Shown here: positions 36,508-44,465 of the stretch, in pieces
Layout of the letters: every line of letters starts with the position of its first letter
Position numbering within the stretch: position 1 is the first letter of the stretch
Assembly: GCF_002776525.5 (NCBI RefSeq)
Contig: NC_045435.1
Coordinates: 124,909,038-124,973,037, forward strand
From: Piliocolobus tephrosceles
Lineage: Eukaryota; Chordata; Mammalia; Primates; Cercopithecidae
Direction of reading: 5' to 3'
DNA length: 64,000 bases
Position numbers and translations under genes: made by a program
Notes under the pieces: generated by a model
Database searches by the model: none
What the model saw: the letters and a program-made list of their open reading frames with translations, nothing else
What the model was told of the DNA's origin: nothing

Positions 36508-37918
36508 GATGACTCAGAAATTTTAATGAAGCAAGAGCCTTTGATAACATTTTACATATTTTGCCAAAGACCAGATTAACATTTTAAAAATGCTGTTTTT
36601 TTTTTAATTTTAATGATCAATTTACAGAAAAACCATAAAATGGCATTTTGAGTTTAGTCAATATGTTCACACAGAGAGCCCCTTCTGCAAGATTGCCAAA
36701 ATTGTTCCACCACTTATTTGAACCTTCAGTTTTTCCTATCTAACTCAAAACGATCCTTTAACCCTAGGAAAAAACTACATTTCCATGTCTTCTTATAACC
36801 TTTTACTAAAAAATACATTTTACTGTTCTTACCCACCTTACATGTAAATCTATTTCTAATAGTTTCAATTACATGTTATAATGGTAATGCATAGCAATTT
36901 TTAACTTGAATGTAAAACATGGTAAGTTGTTTTAATTGTGTGCTAAATGAAGTCAGGTTTTGCCTCCTTAATTAAGGGTGTGGTAAGTTCCACATGTCCC
37001 CAGGCCTTACCAGTTGTGAAGCTGGCAATACAAACAGTTCCGAAAACCCAAAAAGCAGTTTATAACCTCAAAACACTCAGCAAACCTTGCATCTGACCTG
37101 CATTTTACCAGTAGTTTTAAGGAATATTTTTATTTCTCAAAGATTAAAGTCATGTGAACTGAAAGGTACTACAGCATTTAACCTCCTTTAAAAAAATAAT
37201 TGGTCCAAGTGCTTTCTTTAGGCCAAATTAATTGGCGCTCATTTTATAGACATCACACACATTACACACATAGGCAGGAAAAAACCCAGTTGCTGGGGGG
37301 GCTCTTTAAGAGACAAGGCTAGGAAAACTTGCAGATATGGGACCAGGAGGAGCTCATTCCCTAAGGCAGGATTGCTAACCAAAGCATTGCCAACCAGTTA
37401 CCGGCCAGGCCCCCAGCATGTAAGTCAAGATGGAGGCTTTCAGAAGAAACCATACAGACATGCAAAGCACATCAGATCTACCATAGCCCAAGACTAGCCC
37501 CACAAGTCCCTTTTCACAATTAAAGCTTTACAGACAATACAAACAGTGATAGTCCGGGGGCCTGGCCTTGTAATCATCTTATAAAAAAAATTTTAAAAGC
37601 TTGCTTAAAACATAACTACTGATGGGGTAAAGAAGGGGAAGAAAAAAAAAAAAAACAGTTTAAAAATACCTGGGGAAGAACCTCTATTTTTATGCCATTG
37701 GTTCCTCCACCAAGAGACAAGCTTAATTACTGTCTGATGCAGTAAAGCCCCTTGGCTGGAGAAGGGGAAGGCTCTGGTGGTGCGTGGTGGAAAAGGCCCA
37801 CCAGAGGAAACCTTGGGCCCAGTGCTCCAGCCATGGCAAAGAGGGGAAGGTTAGTTCCCCACAAAAAAGGAAAGGGCCATTAAAAGGCCCAGGAGTGACA
37901 GGGTAGGTGGGGGGTGGG
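36508..37918 (-). mobile_element. Outer ERV internal region, middle segment
   Basis: No recognised retroviral domain. It has a T run at 36595-36605, an A run at 37639-37653 and long pyrimidine- or purine-rich stretches. It ends at the probable 5-bp target (GTGGG, 37914-37918) of the inner provirus. Confidence 0.5.
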
Positions 37919-38386
37919 TGATTTGTTTTTCTAAGACCACCAGAGCGGGCACAAAAGAACCAGTGAGTAGGCAAGGGTAGGAGCAAAACTGCAAATTTAT
38001 TTTTTTGTCATCCAGCTTCAGGGAAAAAGGTGTGGGGGTGAGGTCTGTCGGCCTCCAGCAAAAGATGCCAAGAGAGTCACCGGGTGAAGCTCTTGGGCGG
38101 AGTTCCTAATACAGTCCCGACAGGAGTGGGGGCTGGGAAGTCCGCACTGCAGGCTCGCCGGGAGCGGCTTTTCTGGGAGTGGGAGGGCAATAAGCAGGGC
38201 ACAGGCGTGTCAGGGGCGTTCCACAGCTGCGACCAGGTAAATCTTGGTCTCTTCGGATTGATGTCACCTGGCGCATGCCCGGTTGGTCTGCATCTTCCCA
38301 GGTGCCGGCTGCATTTTTGTGCGCGCAGGAAAAGTTGGTGATGAAGAACCCAGAAGTGCACCATCTTGCCTCTGTTCGTCCAAACA
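37919..38386 (-). repeat. 3' LTR of the inner ERV
   Basis: 468 bp, TG...CA ends on the minus strand. AATAAA lies at plus 37996-38001 (read as TTTATT). Relative to the 5' LTR it has about 21-23 extra bases near 38065-38087 and a CRE decayed to TGATGTCA (plus about 38258-38265). Confidence 0.9.
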
Positions 38387-38672
38387 GTCCAACCTTTTAT
38401 TGATAATAGTGATAAGGGGTGCCATGGTCTATCTGGCTACTTCCTGCTGTTAAGGGGCGTCATTAAGGTCGGGGCCTATGGTTGGTATTTGGACATACGG
38501 ATGAAGAATAAAATAAGGTACAGTATTAGTATAGGAAGGAGGAATGGAAGCATTTGTTGGAATATGGGCAAAACCCAGAATGATGGTCCTGGCAAGGTTG
38601 GGGAGTATGAGATAGTTAAGAAAATTCAGTAAGTTTGAGGCGAGTGGGGGAAAGTTGAACTGATTTCTCGGC
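38387..38672 (-). pseudogene. ERV 3' remnant (possible env tail and 3' UTR)
   Basis: Only 286 bp separate the end of the protease frame from the 3' LTR, far too little for pol and env. The last bases before the LTR (minus AATAAAAGGTTGGAC) look like a decayed polypurine tract. A minus frame ending ...GPDLNDAP just upstream could be the end of an env gene, but no transmembrane or CX6CC signature is left. The deletion joint probably lies near 38640-38680. Confidence 0.45.
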
Positions 38673-38948
38673 CTAGTAAGGGGGTAGGGCATGAGGGTAT
38701 AATGAGGAACGAGTGTGCAAAGTAGTTGTTGGCCAGGCAGCAATTAAGGAGTGGAGTTTTTGTGGAGTGGATGGCTTTCCGCTTACTCCTACTACAGAGA
38801 TATTGGATGGAAGGCTAGGTCCAGAGAAGGACGGCAAAAGAGAACAGGTAGCCTTGTTGTTGATTAAAAAATTAATTGTCTTACCCACTACCAGTAGAGT
38901 TACCCACAGCTCGGCGAGGGTGATGGGGGTCCCTGAGTCTCGGAACCT
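38673..38948 (-). pseudogene. Retroviral protease (pro) remnant, inactive
   Basis: The frame directly follows the TGA that ends gag and stays in the same frame, the gammaretroviral gag-pro arrangement. An aspartic protease N-terminal half is recognisable: a hydrophobic strand, FLI before the active-site position, then LLPSFSGPSLPSNI and VVGVSGKP (flap-like) and a TPQ turn. The catalytic Asp-Thr-Gly is replaced by Asn-Asn-Lys (38861-38853), so no activity is possible. The frame stops at 38675-38673 before the C-terminal part, and reverse transcriptase does not follow. Confidence 0.75.
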
Positions 38949-40617
38949 TCAGTCGTTGTCGTCCAGATGTAGGAGCTGGAAGGAGCTCCCAGGATCCTGG
39001 GAAAGGGGGTCACGTGGAGACACGGCACCTGTTCTCAGGATGGGGCAATCAGACTTCCAGTGTCCTCCTTGTTGGCAAGCAGGGCAGGGGGTTGCTGGTG
39101 GATGAGGGTTAGGACATTCACTGGCCCACTGTCCTGATGCCTTGCACTTATAGCAAGGCTGCACTGGGGCTCGGCGACCTTGTGGACACCTATTGGCATA
39201 GTGTCCTGCCTTGCCGCACTTATAGCAGGCTCCTTTCGTAGCCTTGGAGTCTGCGGGGTGTGTGCTCTCTGGTCTGGGGTTACAACTGGACTGTAAAGCT
39301 GCCGCTAGGAGCTGTACCTTCTGTTCGAGGCGAGCCTGCTGTCTCCTCTCTGGAGTTATAGACCTTAAAGCCTGATTTAACTAGGTCTTGTATTTGTGTC
39401 TGAGGACCATCCTCTACCTTTTGAAGTTTTTTGCGAATGTCAGGAGCTGATTGAGAAACGAAATAAGACGCCAAAATGGTGGCCCCTGTGGGGGAGGTCA
39501 GATCTAACCGGGTATATTGGGTTAGAACCTCAGTCAGCCTATTTAAGAATGCGGCTGGATTTTCTTCTGGATTTTGAACAATTTCTTTTAATTTGTTAAA
39601 ATTTACAGTTTTGTTTGAGGCTGCTTGCATGCCAGCCAACAAACACTGGACCATTATGTCTCGCCTACGGTGCCCAGGCTGGCCTGCTTGGTAGTTTCAG
39701 TCTGGGTCTGCCGAGGGGACTGCTTGCTCCCCTAGTGGAATGACGGCATCAGTTAAATGTAGTTGGTTGGCGTGCTGCCTGGCGGCCGCTAAGATGCGCT
39801 CTTGCTCCTCAGGGTTTAGGGTAGAGTTTAGGATAACCTGGAGGTCATGCCAAGTTAAGTCATAGGCCTGACAAAGGTATCTAAATTCCTTTATGTATAT
39901 GGTAGGATTAGCTGAGAAATCACCTAAACACTTCTCAATTTTGGAAAGATCGGCCAGTGAAAAAAGGGACATGTACTCTGACTACCCCCTCCGCCCCAGC
40001 TACCTCTCGCAAAGGTGCTAACACTGTAGGAGGGTGTGGGGCAGGAGTGAGGGCATCAGCAGGGCACTTAGAGCGGGGTGGGCAGAGACAGGAGACTCAA
40101 GACAGCCAGTTGGGGGCCCCGAAGGAGGCATGGGACTGAGTGGATTACTAGTAGATAAGGAAGAGGAAGGAGGAGTCTGGACGGAGGGAGGAAGAGAAGT
40201 GTAGGGCGGAAGTGAGGGAAACCCTAGATCCTCTGGCTGAACAGAAAGGAATGAAGACTCCTCTTTTTTGGGTTCCTGTGAGCCGGCATCCTTGGCTAGC
40301 ATAACTTGGGCCAAAGAGCACCGGCTACACAGGTCGGGACGAGAGCGTAAGGCCCAAAAGCCTTGTATGTAATTAATTTCGGACCACTTACCTAGCAGCT
40401 GGCAGAAATTGCTGAGGTCGGTCAGAACATTGTGGTATAGGGTGCCCTTTGGTGGCCACTGAGACTGATTGTCTAGTTTTTATCGGGGCCACGCCACAGT
40501 GGAAAGGAAAATTAACCGCTTCCTCCTAAGGTCTTGTTCGAGCTGTAAGGTTTTTAAATTGGCCAGGAGGCACCCTAAGGGGGTGCTCTTTGGAAATTTG
40601 GACTGGGGGTTTCCCAT
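38949..40617 (-). pseudogene. Gammaretrovirus-like gag remnant (matrix, capsid, three zinc knuckles)
   Basis: Gag builds the immature retroviral shell. The start at 40617 gives Met-Gly-Asn, with Gly2 fit for myristoylation. A basic RRKR patch follows, then a stop at 40482-40480 and matrix text up to a Pro/Ser-rich linker (40314-40018). Capsid spans about 39972-39280. Its major homology region is at 39576-39537 (Gln, then Glu, Phe, Arg-Leu at normal spacing). A second in-frame stop lies at 39699-39697. Frame changes are seen near 40040, in the T run near 39960 and near 39345. Nucleocapsid carries three CX2CX4HX4C-type knuckles at 39227-39186, 39155-39114 (His changed to Gln) and 39086-39045. 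Gag ends at a TGA (38951-38949). Two stops and at least three frameshifts make it non-functional. Confidence 0.85.
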
Positions 40618-40972
40618 TTGTTTCCTCTTTACTTACACAGTGGACACAATGGAAATGGAAGTGGATCTCTGCCTGGCTTCAAAGCGTCCTTTGGAACCAG
40701 CAGAGACAGACTGGAGGCTCTTGGAGCCAAGGTGGAGATTACCTTCAGGCGGACGTCTCCATCCTGAACGGGTCTCCTGAGCCACTTGGTGGCTCAAAAG
40801 TGGGCCTCACACCTGCACAGGATTTTTGGCTGAGGGAGGTAAAGAGGAGACAAGGGCACTTACCCCAGAGAGGCCATGAGAGTGAGGGAAGCGGGTCTCA
40901 GGTCCTGGTCCATCTGCAGCGTGGGAGCAGGAGGAGGTTCCTCAATCCTTAGAGGCCTGAGGAGGGGTCTAC
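40618..40972 (-). other. ERV leader with two candidate splice donors
   Basis: The untranslated leader between the primer site and gag. Two GTAAGT sequences on the minus strand (plus 40858-40863 and 40631-40636) fit the consensus for retroviral 5' splice donors; the second is about 15 bases before the gag start. A 66-codon frame covering the leader and LTR edge is spurious. Confidence 0.5.
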
Positions 40973-40991
40973 TCCCGGGTTTTCGGCACCA
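40973..40991 (-). other. Primer-binding site, tRNA-Phe type
   Basis: The minus-strand text TGGTGCCGAAAACCCGGGA lies two bases inside the 5' LTR edge (spacer GT). It complements the 3' end of tRNA-Phe (...CCCGGGTTTCGGCACCA) apart from one added A. This fixes both provirus orientation and LTR boundary. Confidence 0.85.
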
Positions 40992-40993
40992 AC

Positions 40994-41438
40994 TGATTTG
41001 TTTTTCAAAGACCATCAGAGTGGGCACAAGGAACCAGTGATTAGGCAAGGGTAGGAGCAAAACTGAAAATTTATTTTTTTGGTCACCCAGCTTCAGGGAA
41101 GAAGGTGTGGGGGTGAGGTCTGTTGGCCTCCAGCAAAGGAGCTCTCGGGCGGAGTTCCTAATACAGTCCCAACAGGAGTGGGGGCTGGGAAGTATGCGCT
41201 GCGGGCTCGCCGGGAGCGGCTTTTCTGGGAGTGGGAGGGCAATAGGTGGGGCACGGGCATGTTGGGGGCGTTCTGCAGGTGCGACCAGGTAAATCTTGGT
41301 CTCTTCGGATTGACGTCACCTGGGGCATGCCCAGTTGGTCTGCACCTTCCCGGGTGCCGGCTGCATTTTTGCGTGCGTGGGAAAAGTTGGTGATAAAGTA
41401 ACTGGAAGTGTGCCATCTTGCCTCCGTTCGTCCAAACA
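40994..41438 (-). repeat. 5' LTR of the inner ERV
   Basis: 445 bp, TGTTTGGACGAACGGAGGC at its start and AAAACAAATCA at its end on the minus strand. U3 holds a perfect palindromic CRE TGACGTCA at 41311-41318. AATAAA lies at plus 41070-41075. It is GC-rich with several retained CpGs. Confidence 0.9.
41311..41318. promoter_or_regulatory. Perfect CRE (TGACGTCA) in the 5' LTR
   Basis: An 8-bp palindrome matching the CREB/ATF consensus. The equivalent site in the 3' LTR is TGATGTCA, a CpG transition. Occupancy is unknown. Confidence 0.55.
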
Positions 41439-41558
41439 ATGGGTAGGGGGGCCCTGGTTCCCCCATCCTCAGAAGTCTGAGAATAAAAGGCCACAGAGAG
41501 AAGTTTTGAGTCTGTATTTCACTCAACACTTCTTAAGCACCAACTTGCATGCCAAAAC
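41439..41558 (-). mobile_element. Outer ERV 5' leader remnant
   Basis: 120 bp of host ERV between the inner provirus and the outer 5' LTR. On the minus strand it starts GTTTTGGCATGCAAGTTGG. It is not recognised as a standard primer-binding site. Confidence 0.55.
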
Positions 41559-41882
41559 TGTTGCAGGACTTTTCTTTGATTCAGCTAAAGACAGATTTCT
41601 TTGTCCCATGGCCATGAAAATTCAAACTCGCAGACAATCTGAATGATGAGTAAGACAGTTTTATTGGGTGAAAAAGAAGAAAAGGGAGAAACAGGAACTC
41701 TAGCTAGGCCATAGTCCCTGCTAGAGCATTTCACCCCTGCAGCTTGAATCCCAGGTTCCACACAGGAAGAGTAGGGGCCAGACTCCTCCTTAGTGGAAAT
41801 GGAAGGAGCTTCCTGAGGCCCCACCCCATTGGACAGGATGGTTGCAGTTTCTCCAGGGACCTCCTCCCACCTGGCTGTTTCA
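41559..41882 (-). repeat. 5' LTR of the outer ERV
   Basis: Partner of 33909-34246: plus edges TGTTGCAGGACTTTTC and CTGGCTGTTTCA, followed by the TTAG duplication at 41883-41886. Plus TTTTATTGGGT near 41659-41669 is the complement of the AATAAA signal. Confidence 0.8.
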
Positions 41883-41886
41883 TTAG

Positions 41887-42069
41887 AACCTAAGATTGGT
41901 CTTTTGAAAGTATTTTTTAGATGTCTACATTCTGACAAATGACGGAATCTACCCAGACCCATGACTCATGACTCAACCTGTCCACACCCAGATGTGGACT
42001 CCATGCAGGAGAACTCTTTTCCACACCCCCATGATTTCATGCTCATCCAATCAGCAGCTCTCTGCCCAT
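41887..42069. mobile_element. Old LTR-like sequence, right part (split by ERV)
   Basis: Probable continuation of 33530-33908 beyond the outer ERV; it carries CAGATGTGGACTCCATGCAG and CATCCAATCAGCAGCT (a CCAAT box). It is cut again by the Alu at 42077. Confidence 0.4.
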
Positions 42070-42076
42070 AGGTAAA

Positions 42077-42379
42077 TTTTTTTGTTTGTTTTTTGTCTTG
42101 AGATGGAGTCTCGCTCTGTAGCCCAGGCTGGAGTGCAGTGGCGCAATCTTGGCTCACTGCAAGCTCTGCTACCAGGTTCACACCATTCTCCTGCCTCAGC
42201 CTCCTGAGTAGCTGGGACTACAGGGGTCTGCCATCACACCTGGCTAATTTTTTGTATTTTTAGTAGAGATGGGGTTTCACTGTGTTAGCCAGGATGGTCT
42301 CGATCTCCTGACCTCATGATGTACCCACCTCGGCCTCCCAAAGTGCTGGGATTACAGGTGTGAGCCACTGCACCTGGCC
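42077..42379 (-). mobile_element. Alu, full length
   Basis: Antisense dimer from a T-rich tail through GAGATGGAGTCTCGCTCTGT to GAGCCACTGCACCTGGCC. Flanking AGGTAAA at 42070-42076 and 42380-42386 is the target duplication. It is moderately diverged; AluS or Y. Confidence 0.95.
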
Positions 42380-42399
42380 AGGTAAAGTTTTATGCCATG

Positions 42400-43366
42400 A
42401 GGGTTTGTTGTTATCACCCAGATATTAAGCCTAGTACCCAATTGTTATTTTTTCTGCTCGTCTCCCTCCTCCCACCTTCTACACTCCACCCTCAAGTAGA
42501 CCCCAGTGTCTGTTGTTCTCTTCTTTTGTGTTCATATGTTCTCATAATTTAGCTTCCACTTACAAGTGAGGACATGCAGTATTTGGTTTTCTGTTCCTAT
42601 GTTATTTTGCTAAGGATAAAAGCCTCCAGCTCCATATATGTTCCCTCAAAAGACATGATCTCATTCTTTCTATGAATGCATAGTATTCTATGGTATAGAT
42701 GTACCATGTTTTCTTTATTCAATCTGTCATTGATGGGCATTTAGGTGCCCATCTTTGCTATCATGAATAATCCTATAGTGAACATTCTTGTGCATGTGTC
42801 TTGATGGTAGAATAATTTAGATCTCTCCGGGTATATACCCAGTAATGGTATTGTTGGGTAAAATGGTATTTCTGCTTTTAGCTCTTTGAGGAATCACCAT
42901 ACTGCTTTCCACAATGACTGAAATAATTTAAACAATTTGCACAACCATCAACAGTGTATAAGTGTTCCCTTATTTCTGCAACCTCACTAACATCTGGTAT
43001 TTTTGACTTTTTAATAATAGCCTTTTCACTGTTGTGAGATGATATCTCATTGTGGTTTTGATTTGCATTTCTCTAATAATCAGTGATATTTAGCTTTTTT
43101 TATATGTGTATTGGTTGCCAAATGGCATCTAATTAAACTTAATTGATTCTACACAGGAAAAGAAAACTATCAACAGGTAAATAGACAGAGAGACATTCTG
43201 TATTCTCTACAGAATGGGTGAAAATATTTGTAAATGATGAATCTGACAAAGGTCTAATATCTAGCATCTATAAGGAACTTAAACAAATTTACAAAAGGAA
43301 AACAACCACATTAAAAAGTGGGCAAAGGACACAAACAGACACTTTTGAAGAGACAAATATTTATAG
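42400..43366 (-). mobile_element. L1 (L1PB/L1MA-like) 3' end with twin-priming inversion
   Basis: From 42400 to about 43118 the plus strand is the complement of L1 3' UTR and ORF2 end (AGTGAGGACATGCAGTATTT, GGTATATACCCAGTAATGGT, GATATCTCATTGTGGTTTTG). From about 43119 to 43366 it turns to sense ORF2 (ATCTAATTAAACTTAATTGA, TGACAAAGGTCTAATATCTA, AAAGTGGGCAAAGGACACAA). The two parts are neighbouring in L1, so the upstream part has been flipped. No functional frame remains. Confidence 0.85.
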
Positions 43367-44339
43367 TGGAATTAATTCACAGTTCATTTAGCCACATGCA
43401 AGATGTTCTGTTGAAGGTCTACTTATCCATTGTGTTTGTAACTGCTATTCAAAATTTAGATGATATAATTATTAAAACAAAACAAAAATTAACCAAATAT
43501 TAGAAAGGAGTCAGATGTTACCCATTTGGAGGCTGTAAATATTTTTGTTTCTGTATAACAAAGTCTTCCTGAAAAGTTTTAGTACCACTTGAGAACAGTG
43601 CTAAAAGACAAGACTTAGAAGTTAATTTATGACTTCATAGCCAGTGAGAACACAAAGGAGATTTACCACTCTAGAGGTATATGTTTGTATTTTCAAAGCA
43701 GCCTGAGATCCCTAAGATCCTATAGACATTCCTGATTGGTAAAGCTGGAGACTCTAGTCTTATCTCCTTCCCTTGAAGGGATTTATTCACATTTTAAAGT
43801 ATAAGATTTTAGGATCTTCTCATTGTATTTCTATGAAGACTGTCTCAGAAGGGGGAAGTTGGGAGAGCAGTTTCCTCACATTCCTCATAAATGCACAGTT
43901 CCTACACTATAATACCAATTTGGTATATTAGGAAGACATCTGATTTTCATTACATCATTCTGGAAGGAATAGGAGATTGACACCCTGACATGGTGGCACA
44001 GGAAAACTGGTGCATTATTTGTTGTGAGTAAATAATCATCTGTTCTGTTTCGGAAACCTTGCATTGGCAAGGTTTAAAAAAATTAACGTATTTTTTTCAG
44101 AAACAATATCCTCTCCAGATTCATTTTTCTTTCTATTGAAGACATTGGTTTCTTTTCTTTTCAATTAAAGAAATAATTGATCATGAAGATCCTTCTTTAA
44201 GAAATATTGACAAATATAATAGAGAAGTTATTCGAATTAACATTTAGAATGAGGCAGAGGAACAATAATGCACAGAAATGTAACTATACAGAGGCATTTA
44301 AATAGAGCTCTTACTAATATTTTACATATTTTTGACTAA
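43367..44339. other. Intergenic DNA, nothing recognised
   Basis: No repeat or gene is recognised. Confidence 0.5.
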
Positions 44340-44368
44340 CACACAGAAATATATATTGTATGTGTGTA

Positions 44369-44406
<38 letters not shown>

Positions 44407-44465
44407 ATGTGTATGTACATGTGTGTATATATACATACACATACACACAACACATACACAAAGAT
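44340..44465. repeat. TG/TA/CA compound microsatellite with inverted arms
   Basis: TG-rich (about 44355-44385), then TA repeats (44385-44406), a TG/AC mix, then CATACACATACACAC (44432-44450). The outer arms are complementary (GTGTGTATGTGTATG type), so the tract can fold back on itself. Frames across it are not genes. Confidence 0.85.

Larger units (their letters stand above)
37919..41438 (-). mobile_element. Inner gammaretrovirus-like ERV with tRNA-Phe primer site, deleted provirus (HERV-F/H-like)
   Basis: Two direct LTRs (37919-38386 and 40994-41438), each TGTTTGGACGAAC... to ...AAAACAAATCA on the minus strand, enclose a 2.6-kb interior in the order primer site, leader, gag, protease, 3' remnant. 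The primer site reads TGGTGCCG followed by AAAACCCGGGA, which fits the 3' end of tRNA-Phe with one extra A. Reverse transcriptase, RNase H, integrase and nearly all env are absent, so this is an internally deleted copy. The probable target duplication is GTGGG/ATGGG, 4 of 5 matching. By eye the LTRs differ at about 10% of positions, so the insertion is old but younger than its host ERV. HERV-F/H relationship is inferred from the primer site and gag type. Confidence 0.85.
33909..41882 (-). mobile_element. Outer class I ERV (MER4-group-like), nested host of two later ERV insertions
   Basis: Related LTRs in the same orientation stand at both ends (33909-34246 and 41559-41882). They start TGAGACAG on the minus strand and end with TGCAACA, and the 4-bp target TTAG is duplicated outside (33905-33908, 41883-41886). 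Polyadenylation signals show minus-strand sense. The internal sequence (34247-35737, 36508-37914, 41439-41558) has no gag/pol/env frame that I recognise, as in non-autonomous MER4-group elements. It was later interrupted by a plus-strand LTR17 (35742-36503) and a minus-strand gag-pro provirus (37919-41438). No primer-binding site is recognised next to the 5' LTR. The family is an inference. Confidence 0.75.

Noticed and set aside
40469..40952. Plus-strand 103- and 120-codon frames
   Set aside because: They run antisense to the gag matrix region and leader; the minus-strand gag text is the meaningful reading.
41093..41494. 133-codon and overlapping long frames through the inner 5' LTR
   Set aside because: Several frames on both strands are open because the LTR is GC-rich; the same frames recur in the other LTR.
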